Of a stretch of 64,000 nt of DNA, positions 22,239 to 33,137 are shown one piece after another (the stretch's first letter is position 1; each line of letters begins with the position of its first letter). This DNA comes from Oopsacas minuta (taxonomy: Eukaryota; Porifera; Hexactinellida; Lyssacinosida; Leucopsacidae). The DNA is taken from NCBI GenBank assembly GCA_024704765.1, contig JAKMXF010000177.1, positions 310,001 through 374,000 of the forward strand, written 5' to 3'. The notes under the pieces are model-generated. The model was given only the letters and a program-made list of their open reading frames with translations. It did not search any database and had not been told where the DNA came from. Both the position numbers and the translations under genes were made by a program.

Positions 22239-23549
22239 CTAGGTTGTCCAAAAAGTTCGCGGAATTTTATCCCTAGTTTGTGTTATATACACTCCATTAA
22301 TTAGCCTATTGTTTCGATTAATTCTAATATCCCTTACTCAATTATCCTAACTTTTGTAATCAAAAAGTTTGGTTTAGGTATTCTTTTAGCATCAATTACG
22401 ATTGTCGTATTTTTTTCTAAAATGGAGAACTCAGAAGATGGGAAACGATATATCATTTGGTTTCTCTGGAAACAAAATAAATGTGGAAGCGAGATTCTCT
22501 ACGAGAAGGAAAAGGTTTATGGTAGTAAATGCCCTGGTAAATCGATGGTTTACGAATGGATTGACAGATTTAATGATGGGCATTCTACTGTTGATGATAA
22601 CCCAAGACCTGGTCGTCCGAAAACATGTTCCAACCAAGAAAATATCAAAATTATATCAAACATTCTGATAAAGATAGACGTGTGACTCTGCGGCAGTTAG
22701 AGGAAGAATTGGGGATGTCAAAATCAATACTTGATAAGATTCTAACTGAACAATTGGGAATGTCGAGAGTTCTTTCTCGTTAGGTTCCCAAATTGTTATC
22801 TGAATCTCAAAGGATTGAAAGGGTTCGTGTTTGTCGCCAGCTCTTACGGATTTCTAAGAAGGAGCCAAGGTTCTTTGATCGTTTAGTCACAGGGGACGAG
22901 ACTTGGTTACATTTTTATGAGCCTAAGACAAGTTTACAGACGAGTCAATGGAAGCGTAGGCATGAAGCAACTCCTATTAGACCCAGAGCCGTCGCATCAG
23001 CAGGTAAACGGATGGCAACAGTTTTTTGGGACACAAAGTGAATAATCATGATTGATTGGTTACCTAACAAAGTAACAATAAATACTGAATACTATGTTCA
23101 AGTTCTGAAGAAATTGCGCGAAGCTATCAAGTCTAAGAGGCGTGGCAAGTTGAGTTCTCATGTTTTGCTTCAGCATGATAATGCTCCAGCCCATACCAGC
23201 AGGCGAACTTTGGATGAAATTCAACATTTAGCGTTCGAATTACTCCCATATCCCCCATACAGCCCAGATCTAGCGCCCAGCAACTACTGGCTTTTTTCAG
23301 AAATGAAAAGACCACTTAGAGGTAAACGTTTCAGCGATTTTGAGCACCTTAGGCCCGCTGTAAATTCATGGATTCAAGGTACCCCTGAAAAATTCTTCAC
23401 CACAGGAATAAATAAACTCCCATCAAATTGGAAGAAATGTATCGAGGTTAAGGGTGAATTTATTGAAAACTATGAACAATAATTAGTTGAGTATGATCAT
23501 TGATAAATAAAATATATTTGCAATTCCGCGAACTTTTTGGACAACCTGG
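22239..23549 (+). mobile_element. mariner C (1311 bp)
   Basis: Ends C(T/C)AGGTTGTCCAAAAAGTTCGC in inverted orientation, with TA at 22237-22238 and 23550-23551. It lies in intron 3 of the Ginger1 gene. Its right TA is also the left TA of Tc1 D, so the two elements abut exactly. Confidence 0.9.
22422..23482 (+). pseudogene. mariner C transposase with Asn at the third catalytic site
   Basis: The N-terminal half encodes MENSEDGKRYIIWFLWKQNK, KSMVYEWIDRFNDG and NPRPGRPKT. After a frameshift near 22680 it continues RVTLRQLEEELGMSKS. Catalytic blocks: LVTGDETWLHFYEPK, LLQHDNAPAHT and YSPDLAPSNYWLF, where the third Asp is replaced by Asn (AAC). In-frame stops replace Trp near 22783 (TAG) and Gly near 23040 (TGA). 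The C-terminus is complete (FIENYEQ). Total length is about 350 residues. The last substitution would by itself abolish activity. Confidence 0.85.
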
Positions 23550-23754
23550 TACAATAAGTATTAACAATTGATGTCGTAATTTATATATTTTATATCATTA
23601 ATCAAGTACCCAATTTACACGAGTTAATCATGATAATCTGACTTAATATTACTTTTGTATATGCTTCATGAATACATAATTAGTATTCTAGTTGATATTG
23701 GCTGATATTCCTCTTTACCGGAAAATAAAAATCCTAACATTCTCTAGTGTTTCC

Positions 23755-25089
23755 ATGGTTACCGAATACACTATTGATGTCCGCAATCGTGCTATCCGTA
23801 TGATTATAGCAGGCATGTCTCAAACGAAGGTTTCTCATGCTCTGAAGATTAATTTACGAACAATATTAAGTTGGTGGACACTTTCTAGAGGTGGTAAATC
23901 GTTGAGAAACAAGCCTGGATGTGGTCGAAAAAATTCCCTGTCCAAAGCAGCGAAAACCATAATTGCTAAATCGCTATCCAAACCTCACAAATCAACTAAG
24001 ATATTGACCAAGAATTTGAGAAGGAGAGGCATAGTAGCAGTTTCTCACGTTACTGTATTGAATTATTTGAAAAGTTTGAATGCTACTCCTTATAAACCAC
24101 AAAAACAGCCAAAGTTAACCGATTCTCAGAAAAAAACAGGGTTCTATCTACTGGGGGGAAGTTTCCTCCCCAAAAATCTCATAAAATGTACTATTATCGA
24201 AATATATTATTCAATAGATAAATTATTAGAATATCAATTCATTGTGAAAATACTATTTGAAGTGTAAATAAATAACATGTGGGAAATCTTCATTTTTAGG
24301 AATGAAATTAAATGTTTGGTGTTACTTCAAGATTGTAATATTTTGATAATTGGGTACTAAGGATTTCAAAGCTTCGCCCCCCCCCAATTTAACATCCTAG
24401 ATACAACCCTGAAAAAGCCCGGGTAAAATTCTGCAAAGAGAGGAAGAACTGAAATGTGGATGAATGGAGACGAATACTATTTTCAGATGAATCACCATTT
24501 GAACTTTATTATACTCCGAATCAGCAAAATAACCGAGTGTGGGCTCGGAAACGAGATAATATACCTCCGGTAGAGACTGTGGAGTACCATCTGAAAGTAA
24601 ATGTGTAGGATATGATGTCTTGCTCTGCCTTATCAGAATTGCACTTTATTCCACGAGGTAAGACCGTAAATATAGAATATTATGTAGAGGAAATTTTGAA
24701 GAAAGCTTTGGTACCTACACTTAAAGAAAAAGAAAAAATGGACCCATTTATACACGAAAAATGATGAAAAAATATCCAAGGCCATTTTCCAACAAGATGG
24801 AGCGCCGACTCATACACTCAAGAGTGGTGTTTGAAGAACCTTAAAGGTTTTTTGCCTAAAGAAGTATGGCCTGCGAATTCGCCGGACTTGAATCCTATAG
24901 AAAATATGGGCAATACTCCAAAGTTAACTGGATTCAATGCCCCTCGCAACAAATGAAGAAAGTTTAAAAAATAATCTCAAACTGGGATGGTCTCAGGTGA
25001 TGGAAGATGTTTTGGCCAATCTTAAAACTTCAATGCCAAATAGGATAAATTTATGTATTGCTAACAATGGCGGTTATATAGGAAAGTAA
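23755..25089 (+). pseudogene. Tc1-like transposase, decayed
   Basis: Starts MVTEYTIDVRNRAIRMIIAG with the helix-turn-helix KVSHALKINLRTILSWW, a GRPR-like GCGRKNSLS block and a second HTH (VSHVTVLNYL). The frame is cut at about 24136 by a MITE between QKK and ARVKFCK. Downstream pieces: ILFSDESPFELYYTPNQQN (first Asp), HFIPRGKTVNIEYYVEEIL, QQDGAPTHT (second Asp) and WPANSPDLNPIEN (final acid). There are several frameshifts and stops. The end is NNGGYIGK, as in the element at 62 kb. Confidence 0.8.
24137..24411. mobile_element. 275 bp MITE inside Tc1 D
   Basis: CAGGGTTCTATCTA at the left is inverted at the right as CAGGGTTGTATCTA. It interrupts the Tc1 reading frame in a run of A (7 A left, 5 A right), so a duplication of about 5 A is likely but its length cannot be fixed. 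It contains G and C runs next to the ends. Confidence 0.8.
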
Positions 25090-26184
25090 GGAGCACATTA
25101 CTACTCTGCAAGAATATGTTTTAATTGTCCATTCTATATTACGACATCAATTGTTTAACACCCTGTACACTAAGTATTAACAATTGAAGTCAGAATGTTT
25201 CTACAGTAGCGAGAATTATTTACTTAGATTTACAAATTTCTGATATGTTGTATCTCACAGTGTATGCAAGTATACAGAGCTAATACAATATATAATACCT
25301 GACTAGTAAATTCTTTCCCTTGGTCGTGTTGTATTGATTTAGGGACGCCATAAATATGATATATCTGTAATCATTCTTTCAAAACAGCTTGTGTAATTTT
25401 GTACGGAGTGGTCTTGCAACAATGTACTTTGTTAAGTAACACGCAAGAACAATAATATGACAATAACCATCAGGGTTAGCTGGCATATTACAAATGAGGT
25501 CCATTCCTACGTGATTCCAAGCACTAGGAGGCGGAACAATGAGCTGAAGTTCACGCGGGGTTGTGGCAGCAACTTCGCCGTTTTCTGGCAGTTATCACAG
25601 TATTTGATCTAAACCATTTGAACGAATTTATAATTTACTTCCAGCGCGAGTAAATGATATTGCTGTAATAGCTCATGTTGTCATATTATATTGTTAGAAT
25701 AACTTACATATTGCTTAACTTCATTAGACACACCAGGCCAGTAATACGTGTGTCGGATTTTGTTAATTGTGGTGTTGATCCCAGGATGGTCGACGTCGTG
25801 CGTCATTTTATTATGATTAGAGATTGAGGAATAGAAGGGACTTCTAAGAGTCTCTCTGGCATATTTCGGTCTTTAACTCTCTAGATGCATGAACAAATAA
25901 TTGCAAACATTACATCAATTTACATCAAAAGTATATCATTGCAATTTACCTTGAAAAGTTTAGAGTCTTTGGGAACATGGAACGTGGAAGCTTTACTTAT
26001 ATAATTCCACTTCTCTTTTGATAATATATTCGAATTTAGTACTTCTTCTGGGAATATACATTTCTCTAGATACCTCACCAAATTTCGGAATTCTACCTGT
26101 TCCATTGGGATGATGTATTGAAGTTAATAGCTGTGTGAAAAATTTTGAAACATTGTTCATCCACACATATCTTACCAATTTATA

Positions 26185-26396
26185 TGAACCTGTAAAACGT
26201 AACAAACTCACTGTAATAATTGATTCGTGATTTTTGCGGTTGCAAAGTTCCTGCTATGTAATATATTTGACTCAAAATATTATAGTAGGCTAACATTCAT
26301 GGTCCAGTAACACTAATGACTCACAGTATTAAGCTAATAGAACATCCATAGTCCACTAATACAGATGACTCAAAATATTACGAAATAGGCCTTATA
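26185..26396. repeat. Right inverted repeat of the Ginger1 composite
   Basis: Reverse complement of 13327-13535, including AATCAATTATTACAGTGA, TACATAGCAGGAACTT and AATATTTTGAGTCATCTG. It lies just upstream of integrase exon 1, where the 5' end of the element should be. Confidence 0.7.
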
Positions 26397-27321
26397 TTTA
26401 GTAGGCTATGGCCAGTTCTATAATCCTCAACACTATGTTGATTCATTGGAGTAATAATATTTCTTATACGATGTTTTTGCTGGTTCCTTTGCAATCATTT
26501 CTAAATATCGTGCATTTAGGTATATATAATCAGCAGTTATCTTTGAATGAACATACTTGTGTCCATCAGAGGTTGTATTCCTGTGAAGTGAATTTCATAA
26601 TCGTAATAAAATATGTAACTATCTCGAGAATAAATAATCTTCATCACCATTGTTGATGAATGAATGGGAAGTTTAATTTCACACATTTTGGCGCCCACAA
26701 AAATCACAAATCAAGTTTGGAGTTCGCCAAGGTTAAAAATAATTATTACAAAGTCACATAATGAATTCTGACTAGTACATGTCTTATCTAAGTAATTAAT
26801 ACAAGTGACAACATTACCAAAATGTCATTCTGACAAGTGCCAGTCTTACAAAACATTATTCTGTCAAGTGACAACTCGCACTATCTTACAAATGACAACT
26901 CCCCAACTCTGACAACTGCATGCAGCTCCTGATAATGGATATTGACAAATTATTACCATCCAGGGTCACTACTGTAACTAAAAACCTTCCAACTTTACCA
27001 TGCCAACTTTTGAATAAGTTTTACGAAAGCATCTTTACATCATTTCGTACATTAACTTTCAAATCAAAGATGCGATATTTAACGTTCTACAGCTCATCAA
27101 AGATTGGGCCATTTTCTTCAAATAATGCTTACTAAGCAAAGAAATTGCCACACTTTGAAAGCTTTTTGCTTCTTTGGCTTGAACACATGATATTCTACAT
27201 ATCAGTAATACTTTTACTTGAGCATAAAAGTACTGTTTGTGCTGTATGAAACCATCTATACACATATTAAATATACCGTACACTACTATATCCCTAGTCC
27301 AAAATTCGAGGTTGATGGTTG
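26397..27321. other. No recognised gene
   Basis: AT-rich. At 26750-26920 an ACAA/TGACAA-rich passage repeats loosely (CTGACAAGTG, CTGTCAAGTGACAACT). At 26935-26990, CATCCAGGGTCACTACTGTA resembles the fold-back arms at 59490-59520. Confidence 0.4.
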
Positions 27322-27495
27322 GCCTGTTATATGACAGATTTACTACCATGACAGTTTTACTAACTCTATTACTAGTACCATAGATACTCTATATCCATGA
27401 CAGAGTTACTACCTTACATGACAGAATTATTTCCCTTTGATCATGACATGAAATAGTATAACTCAACTCTTAGTTCTTATCACACTGATAATAAT
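27322..27495 (+). repeat. Dispersed repeat, uninterrupted copy
   Basis: Same family and orientation as 11328-11454. Here the sequence continues past the point where mariner copy 1 inserted, giving the empty-site reference. It includes an extra AGATACTCTATATCCATGAC segment that the 11 kb copy lacks. Confidence 0.65.
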
Positions 27496-27734
27496 GCATT
27501 TTAAATGGTTTCTTTGTTTCTGCTCCCGAGTTATATTAATAGCAAAGTCTACTCACTTAATTTTTTTCGAAGTTGTTACTTTTACTAAATATGATAGCAA
27601 TATATATTTTAAAATAAAATATGAATTAGATGAGTTACAACAGATACTTTGGACAATTAATTGACCATCCGGATACATTACTAAGAAACACAAATTATGA
27701 AAGTATAGTAGGTCATCCACTACTCAATGATCAT

Positions 27735-28333
27735 CGCATCACTAAAACTGTCGGTGTCAAAATGTGTAAAGTACGACTATGTATCAAGTCAATCACTGGT
27801 TCAAAGTGTTCTTCATAATTCGTCAGGTATAGAGCTGTGCTTGAAAACCAATCTGAAAAAGAATGATATCGATTCCACTTGGTTTCACTTCGCTGTTTAT
27901 GGTATTCAGAGTAATCGTTAGGAACAAAAATATTAACTCCAAGCATAGCACTAGTAGCAAAGATTTCTATGTCTGTTGCCCACACAGTGTTACCATCCAT
28001 TTGAGATTTCATCAAGTATTTGGCTACTGAAGAATCCATAAATTTATCTCTAAGTATCTGGACATAAGACTGGCTCCTTGCACAACTATATATCGACAGA
28101 TCTCTGCCGTATTTTTTTATGGTAACATTGAGTCCCGGTTAAAATTGAAGATACCGCACGAAAATAACAATTTCCATCTTTTTGAATCGGTTCTTGTGCA
28201 AGAGGAGCGATGTTCCGTAGGGGCTGACCTACGTATGTCAGCGGGTATGACAACCGTGTCTCAAATGTAATCTCTAACTGGGCACATATCGACCTTAGCC
28301 AATCAAGCTGAGGTGGAGAATAAAATGTCCCGT
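27735..28333 (-). pseudogene. OTU-type cysteine protease domain 2, catalytic residues kept
   Basis: Minus-strand order: FYSPPQLDWLRSICAQLE, LSYPLTYVGQPLRNIAPLAQ, then the catalytic loop QKDGNCYFRAVSSILTGTQ with Asp and Cys (Cys codon 28169-28167). A frame change follows in an A-run near 28095. Then MKSQMDGNTVWATDIEIFAT, NIFVPND and the His motif YLTNYEEHFEPVID (His codon 27808-27806). So Asp, Cys and His all survive. The frame opens directly at the broken 3' end of mariner copy 2. An integrase partner is not visible upstream. It probably belonged to another Ginger1 element whose front part was lost. Confidence 0.8.
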
Positions 28334-29312
28334 ATGGATTTGAAGTACTGGTACAGGCCCGTTTTGAGTGCTTGTAATGTGTTAAAATCTTTGCCTTGAA
28401 GGTAGATTTTAAGCTTGGGGAATAGCCAAAAATCACACGAAGCTAGGTCTGGTGAGTATGGTGGATGGGGAAGTAATTCTAACCCTTCTACATCCAAGAA
28501 ATTTTTGGTAAGCTTAGCTGTATGGGAACTGGCGTTATCAATCAAAATCTTCATTCCTCGAGTTCCGGTTTTCTGGCGGTACTTTTCTATATTTTTTATC
28601 AAATTTGGAAGCACTTGTTCTGTAAAGAAAGTAGCAGTACCAGCCTTGCCACTCTCACCAGGTAATTGCAAGACAATTCCATGACTACTGAAGAAGATGG
28701 TATACATAATCTTAGGTTTTCTGAAGTCAGGCCTAGGAATTTTCGCTGGTTGTTCGTCGCCCCTCACCCATGATCGCTTCTTATACTTGCTATATGGTGT
28801 TGAATAGTACACCCACGTCTCGTCACCAGTAATAATCTCTGTTAGGCGTCTAGAATCGCAGTTCTCATAAGTTACCAAGAGTTTCTTGGCAATATTCAGT
28901 CGTGCCAACCTTTGATTCTCACTGAGCTTATGCTGGACCCATTCCCACAAATCGATCGGTAGCCAAGCTCAATCGTCAGAATTGTATGAATAGCTCCCGA
29001 TGAAATCTCCATACTTTGTTCTAACTGATTGACAGTAATGCACTTGTCTTCCATGACCATACTTTCAATGAGTGTGATATTCTCTGAAGTGGTGGTGGAT
29101 ACCGGTCTTCCAGATCGAGGCAAATCTGTGACATCAGCATCACCAGATCTAAAACGGGCAGCCCATCGCTCTACAGTAGATCTGGAAGGGTAATCCATGC
29201 ACAATATCTCCTGTAACTCGCTGAAGATCTGTACGGGCTGGATCTTGAGTATTGTGCGAAAATCTATGTAAGCTCGCCATTTGAGGTTGAAATTATCATC
29301 CTTTGAAGCCAT
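28334..29312 (-). pseudogene. mariner transposase copy 2, frameshifted and truncated
   Basis: The first 138 codons (29312-28896) are identical in translation to copy 1. The second frame (from 28950) is identical up to YFKSI, where the truncation falls. It shares the single frame change near 28950 with copy 1. Asp in TGDETW, LIDNASS and YSPDLASCDF is retained. A shared lesion means that neither copy made active transposase after the lesion arose. The spread was either trans-mobilised or by duplication. Confidence 0.9.
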
Positions 29313-29499
29313 AAATTCAACAGTGGGTATAAATTGACTACACCTAACTATCTCAAAAATTCATAATTTGTATTGAATAAGTTTGAAACTTTCAGTATAT
29401 GGAGTTTAACTATATGAGCTTATAATATATGAAAGCTAGATATATTACTTGACTAATTCCTAAGATATATCATGACCCGCAAGACTTATTGAACGCCCT
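28334..29499 (-). mobile_element. mariner copy 2, 3'-truncated
   Basis: Nearly identical to 11455-12622 in reverse orientation, including the 5' terminal repeat (29499 inward). Similarity stops abruptly at 28334, which corresponds to 12622 in copy 1, so the last 163 bp with the 3' terminal repeat are gone. A deletion or rearrangement joined the transposase to the OTU fragment. Confidence 0.9.
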
Positions 29500-29774
29500 G
29501 ATAATCGGGATTATTTTATGAACCACCTTTGGACTGGAAAGTTTCTATGCGGAATTACTTTATTGATTACCATCAACGTGAAATGTCATAACAAATGCTT
29601 GACAACTATTGTGCTACACTTTTCTGTGATTTTCGAGGTAAAAATATGAGTTAAGCGACAAATTTGAAAATCTTCCAGAAAAACTTGTTAGTTCCGTTGC
29701 GTGAATTGGAGTATCAAATGGTAAATGGTTTGTCCCATTCCGTTAATCAGTGAAGCCCAAATTATACATACGAG

Positions 29775-30150
29775 TAAGGCATTAGTCGATCGTGTTAAAC
29801 AAGATCGCGATCCCGATCTCGATCATTTTTCCGATCGTTTGTGTAATATTCAAGACATATATTTTTGATAGTTACATCATTTCTTATGCCAAAAGAAACA
29901 CAGGTGGAGAATCAACGCATTCTACGAACGAATATTACTGATTGTTGAGCACAAATTTGGAACAATTATCTAAGTATAAAAAACGCTAATGATAGTAGCA
30001 TTCAAAGTATACAAAAATGATCGAAAATTTTTTGAGCAAAAAGGATCGCGTTATTACATCCGATCCTTAATAAAACAATGGTCGTCGATCGTCAAAAAAG
30101 TATCGCGATCGTGATCGAGCGATCAATGATCGTATGATCCTAATGCCCTA
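29775..30150. mobile_element. 376 bp hAT-type MITE with perfect 8 bp duplication
   Basis: CATACGAG is duplicated exactly at 29767-29774 and 30151-30158. Ends TAAGGCATTAG and TAGGGCATTAG are inverted. The subterminal regions are dense in GATCG/CGATC words (for example GATCGCGATC), inverted between the two sides. Eight-base duplication and T(A)RGG-type ends indicate hAT. It has no coding sequence. Confidence 0.9.
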
Positions 30151-33137
30151 CATACGAGTGAGTGCTTGTTGTTGAGAATCAGGAAGAAATTTACAGTAAT
30201 AACGAATTTGGGATATATTTTATCATTTTGGTGTTTATCACAGTGGTTATTTTAAGCTCCGATGATCGAAAAAATGTGAATCTATAAATGATTTTGTGTA
30301 GTAATAAAATGCAAAATGTGAAGTATAAAAAAATGTGTTCGAACATAGTCTAACTGACACAACTTTAGATACTATCACTTCAGATAGGACCATTAAGAGA
30401 TCATTTTAGATTTCTTAAACTTGTAGCTAGACATGTTACTATTTTATAGAATAATACATCAATAACACGATTCCTATACTACATGGTTAGATAAAAGAGG
30501 TGGATAATATAATTATGGGACCTAATCGCTCGGGGACCTAATTTACTCGTACTATTTTGGAGATGTGAAGTTATAAAAAATCGTTAAAATAACCCCTGGT
30601 TTATCACACAGAATTAATGTCAGCTACTGAGGGATTCCCATACTCGCCAACCCATCCAGGGATTTTACATAATATCCATAATTGCAAATATTCCGTCTGG
30701 AAATCCATTATCTGTGCACTCCAAATTCAAGAAAAATATCCAGCTATTGACCTTTCAATGGACTTTCCCAAATTTTCAATGTGCTTATAATTGTTCTTCT
30801 TTCTAGCAAATATACATCACTTCTTTGTATTTATTTGAAGCCAAAAATACTAGTCATTTAAAATTATGGCGGATTAAGTGAAATAAAATATAATTAAATA
30901 CAGTGCCTTCTTTAGGGATTAATATGCTCTGGAAACCGATAATAACTAGGCCCCTTTCATACATTGCCAAATTTAAGGAATAAAATAATAAAAATCGATG
31001 CTATTTAGTATTTGTGTTTCATATATTCAATATTTCATCAAGCTTAGCGTATACAATGAGCAACAATACTTATCATCAGAAAAAGTAAGCCGCCTAGTGG
31101 CAAGGCCCTGGTCGAGTTCCCAGTTACTTCATTGATAAAGAGGGCAGTCACGGCACAGATTAAATAATCTAATTGATGCATATAAACAATGGCGGATATG
31201 GCGGTTGGCGAAATATGTCAATACTAGAAATATAGTATAAATGAATTGGTACACGAAATTTGTGGCGCGATAAACGGTTTGTGGAATAAAGTGGTGGCGG
31301 ATTATCTGTGTGGCACTGTGCAGTGAACTCCTCCAAGCGGTCACCTCTATAATGCGGACATTATAGATAGATAGATAGGCTTTAATTAAACCTACTTAGT
31401 TCAAATAGAACTAATATTACAGTAGGACCCTCTATCATAAAATATACAATTACATAATACAGTTCAGGGAAGAAGAGAACAAATAAAATTACAAACAGTG
31501 TGAAATTCGGAATCAGCGTATTGAATCACCTCCCTTTTGCTGTTTAGAACAATCTTCTACGATTATTCAAAGGTTATTTAATCGGGCATAGACTATTAAT
31601 GGGGGAAATACATATCCTATAAATTATCCATTGTTAATTTGAAATATATGTTATTCATAAATCTATTATATAATTTGTCGATTGTTATATTTGTTTTTTT
31701 GTCCGGAATTGATTGAGGAACTGGGAAGATCTACAAACTTGAAATTGGGACGTGTGAGGAATGTGATAAATCTAGGAACATATTCTAAGATCTAAGTGAT
31801 ATCTTAAAAACTCTCTCGGTTAGGTGTCAAAATGTATTGACCTATCAGATTCGAGGGTTTACCAATTGTGATAATCATATGATATAGGCTCTAATCCAGT
31901 CCAACTAGGATGCAATGGTTCCAATTGCGCAAAATTTTTCAAATTTCAATTTGTTAAACCTGTAACTATGCTATGTAGCCCACTACATTGCGGACTCTAT
32001 TGTATCAATTACTTCAACAAACTCACTAACATTAATGGAATTTGCCCTACAAACTGATTGCTAAAGAAATCAAACATACATTGAAATCCTCTCAAAAAGG
32101 ATAAGTTACATTCTTAATATTGACTTAGTAAATTCATTTTTGGTAATACAATATATTATTTTCTAATAGACTACTATAGAAATCTAATTACAATCCACTC
32201 AACACACTTTCAGTAGAACCCAGATTGATATACAGGATACATGTATCAGATATCTAAATTTCTTTTGTTAATTTTATTTTGTAGTAAAAATCAACATAAG
32301 TAATGTATTCAAATTCTTTCAATAAATTCTCTGCTTACTACCGAAATTTTGACTGGAACTCTGTACTAACATACCTAAGTACTCAATATGTTTCCAAGGA
32401 TTGAATAATTGACTAATGTATCGACATAATACATTCCAATAGTGACCTAACCGTATCTAAGGGTTTATCCCAGAGCACAAGTAATTTTGAATGGACCGAA
32501 TTTCGTAATAGTTCCTGTTTGCGTAATAATATCCAATGCCACTTGAATTAACAAATCACTATTGAGGGTTGGCATATTCATGAATATAATAGAAATAATT
32601 AAAGCTACCGTTAAATTTAGATATTCAATGAATGCATATCATACAACACTAGAAATACCTATTGTCCAACTAATAAATATTTAACATCTAAGATCAATAG
32701 AATAGTTACTGATGACATCAAACTAGTAACAGGTGAAAGCCTTGGGCTCAGTGTAAAGTGAGAGTGAAGGCAGAACCAATACGGCAAGAATACTAGTAAC
32801 TAATGACAGTAATCCTATTCTGTGAATTGTAGTGATGAAAATCTCCTTAAACAGGGCCATATTTACAACATTTGCAGTCTATCTAGTTAAATGTGGGACT
32901 AGAAACGATCAAATCACCACTAAATTTGAATAGAAATCATGGGAAGTCAATTCCCCCAGGAAAAATGCGAAAAAATCCTAATCTCCAATTGTCAGCAGGA
33001 ATAATCAATAATACGAGCAAAGGTCCGTCCTGAGAGCAATGTGAATTGAAATTCTCCGGTCATCAAGTATACTCCAAAATTTCGGATAAATCCATACTTC
33101 AGTCAGACAGATACATATTATAAAATTCTGACAAATG
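30151..33137. other. Three kilobases without a recognised gene
   Basis: I found no coding signature on either strand. At 31085-31125 a short tRNA-like string appears (see rejected items). At about 31330-31385, a GGTCACCTCTATAATGCGGAC segment resembles pogo-type MITE ends. The remainder is AT-rich. Confidence 0.4.

Larger units (their letters stand above)
23552..25165 (+). mobile_element. Tc1-like element D with a nested MITE
   Basis: The right end is the complement of CAGGGTGTTAAACAATTGAT. The left end is a diverged form sharing AACAATTGATGTCGTAAT. TA is present on both sides (23550-23551, 25166-25167). Without the 275 bp MITE it would be 1339 bp, one base from the 1340 bp Tc1 element at 62203. 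Immediately outside the right TA lies another diverged copy of the same terminal motif (AAGTATTAACAATTGAAGTC), possibly the stub of an older element. Confidence 0.8.
21420..26105 (-). pseudogene. Ginger1 integrase/transposase, at least six exons
   Basis: Gypsy-like DDE integrase of a cut-and-paste element. Exons read on the minus strand: E1 26105-25950 (52 codons, start MEQVEFRNLVRYLEK); E2 25880-25708 (H2C2 His pair THDVDHPG, then YYWPGVSNEVKQY); E3 25608-25299 (KYCDNCQ, first Asp in HVGMDLICNMP, second Asp in IQHDQGKEF); E4 22189-22084 (Glu in YYPQSNGLVES); E5 22015-21621 (NTQLKQATSFTAFKLIFGRD); E6 from 21568 (GDMILVYN and the GPY/F motif KYKGPFKV). All introns are GT-AG: 69, 99, about 3100, 68 and 52 bp. 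The frame is kept across them, and E3/E4 splicing gives exactly 35 residues between Asp and Glu. Intron 3 is swollen by mariner C and Tc1 D. Lesions: frameshifts in E2, E3 and E4, and Trp to TGA near 25375. Confidence 0.85.
13327..26396 (-). mobile_element. Composite Ginger1 element with nested insertions
   Basis: The paired inverted repeats at 13327-13535 and 26185-26396 enclose a split Gypsy-like integrase gene (26105 to about 21420) and an OTU protease domain (19013-18593), all on the minus strand. Ginger1 transposases are described as integrase plus GPY/F motif plus OTU or Ulp1 domain, so order and content fit. Within it lie Tigger (about 14100-15725), the palindrome (15933-17802), mariner B (19312-20604), mariner C (22239-23549), Tc1 D (23552-25165) and small MITEs. 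Subtracting these leaves about 5 kb, a reasonable original size. That the two repeats belong to one element is inference. Confidence 0.55.

Noticed and set aside
21420-26105. LTR retrotransposon (Ty3/Gypsy) instead of Ginger1
   Set aside because: No reverse transcriptase, protease or LTRs were seen, the integrase has spliceosomal introns, and an OTU domain and inverted ends are present.
31085-31125. CGCCTAGTGGCAAGGC followed by GGTCGAGTTCCC, resembling tRNA A and B boxes
   Set aside because: The two boxes are only about 13 bases apart, far too close for a tRNA. At most a scrap of a tRNA-derived SINE.
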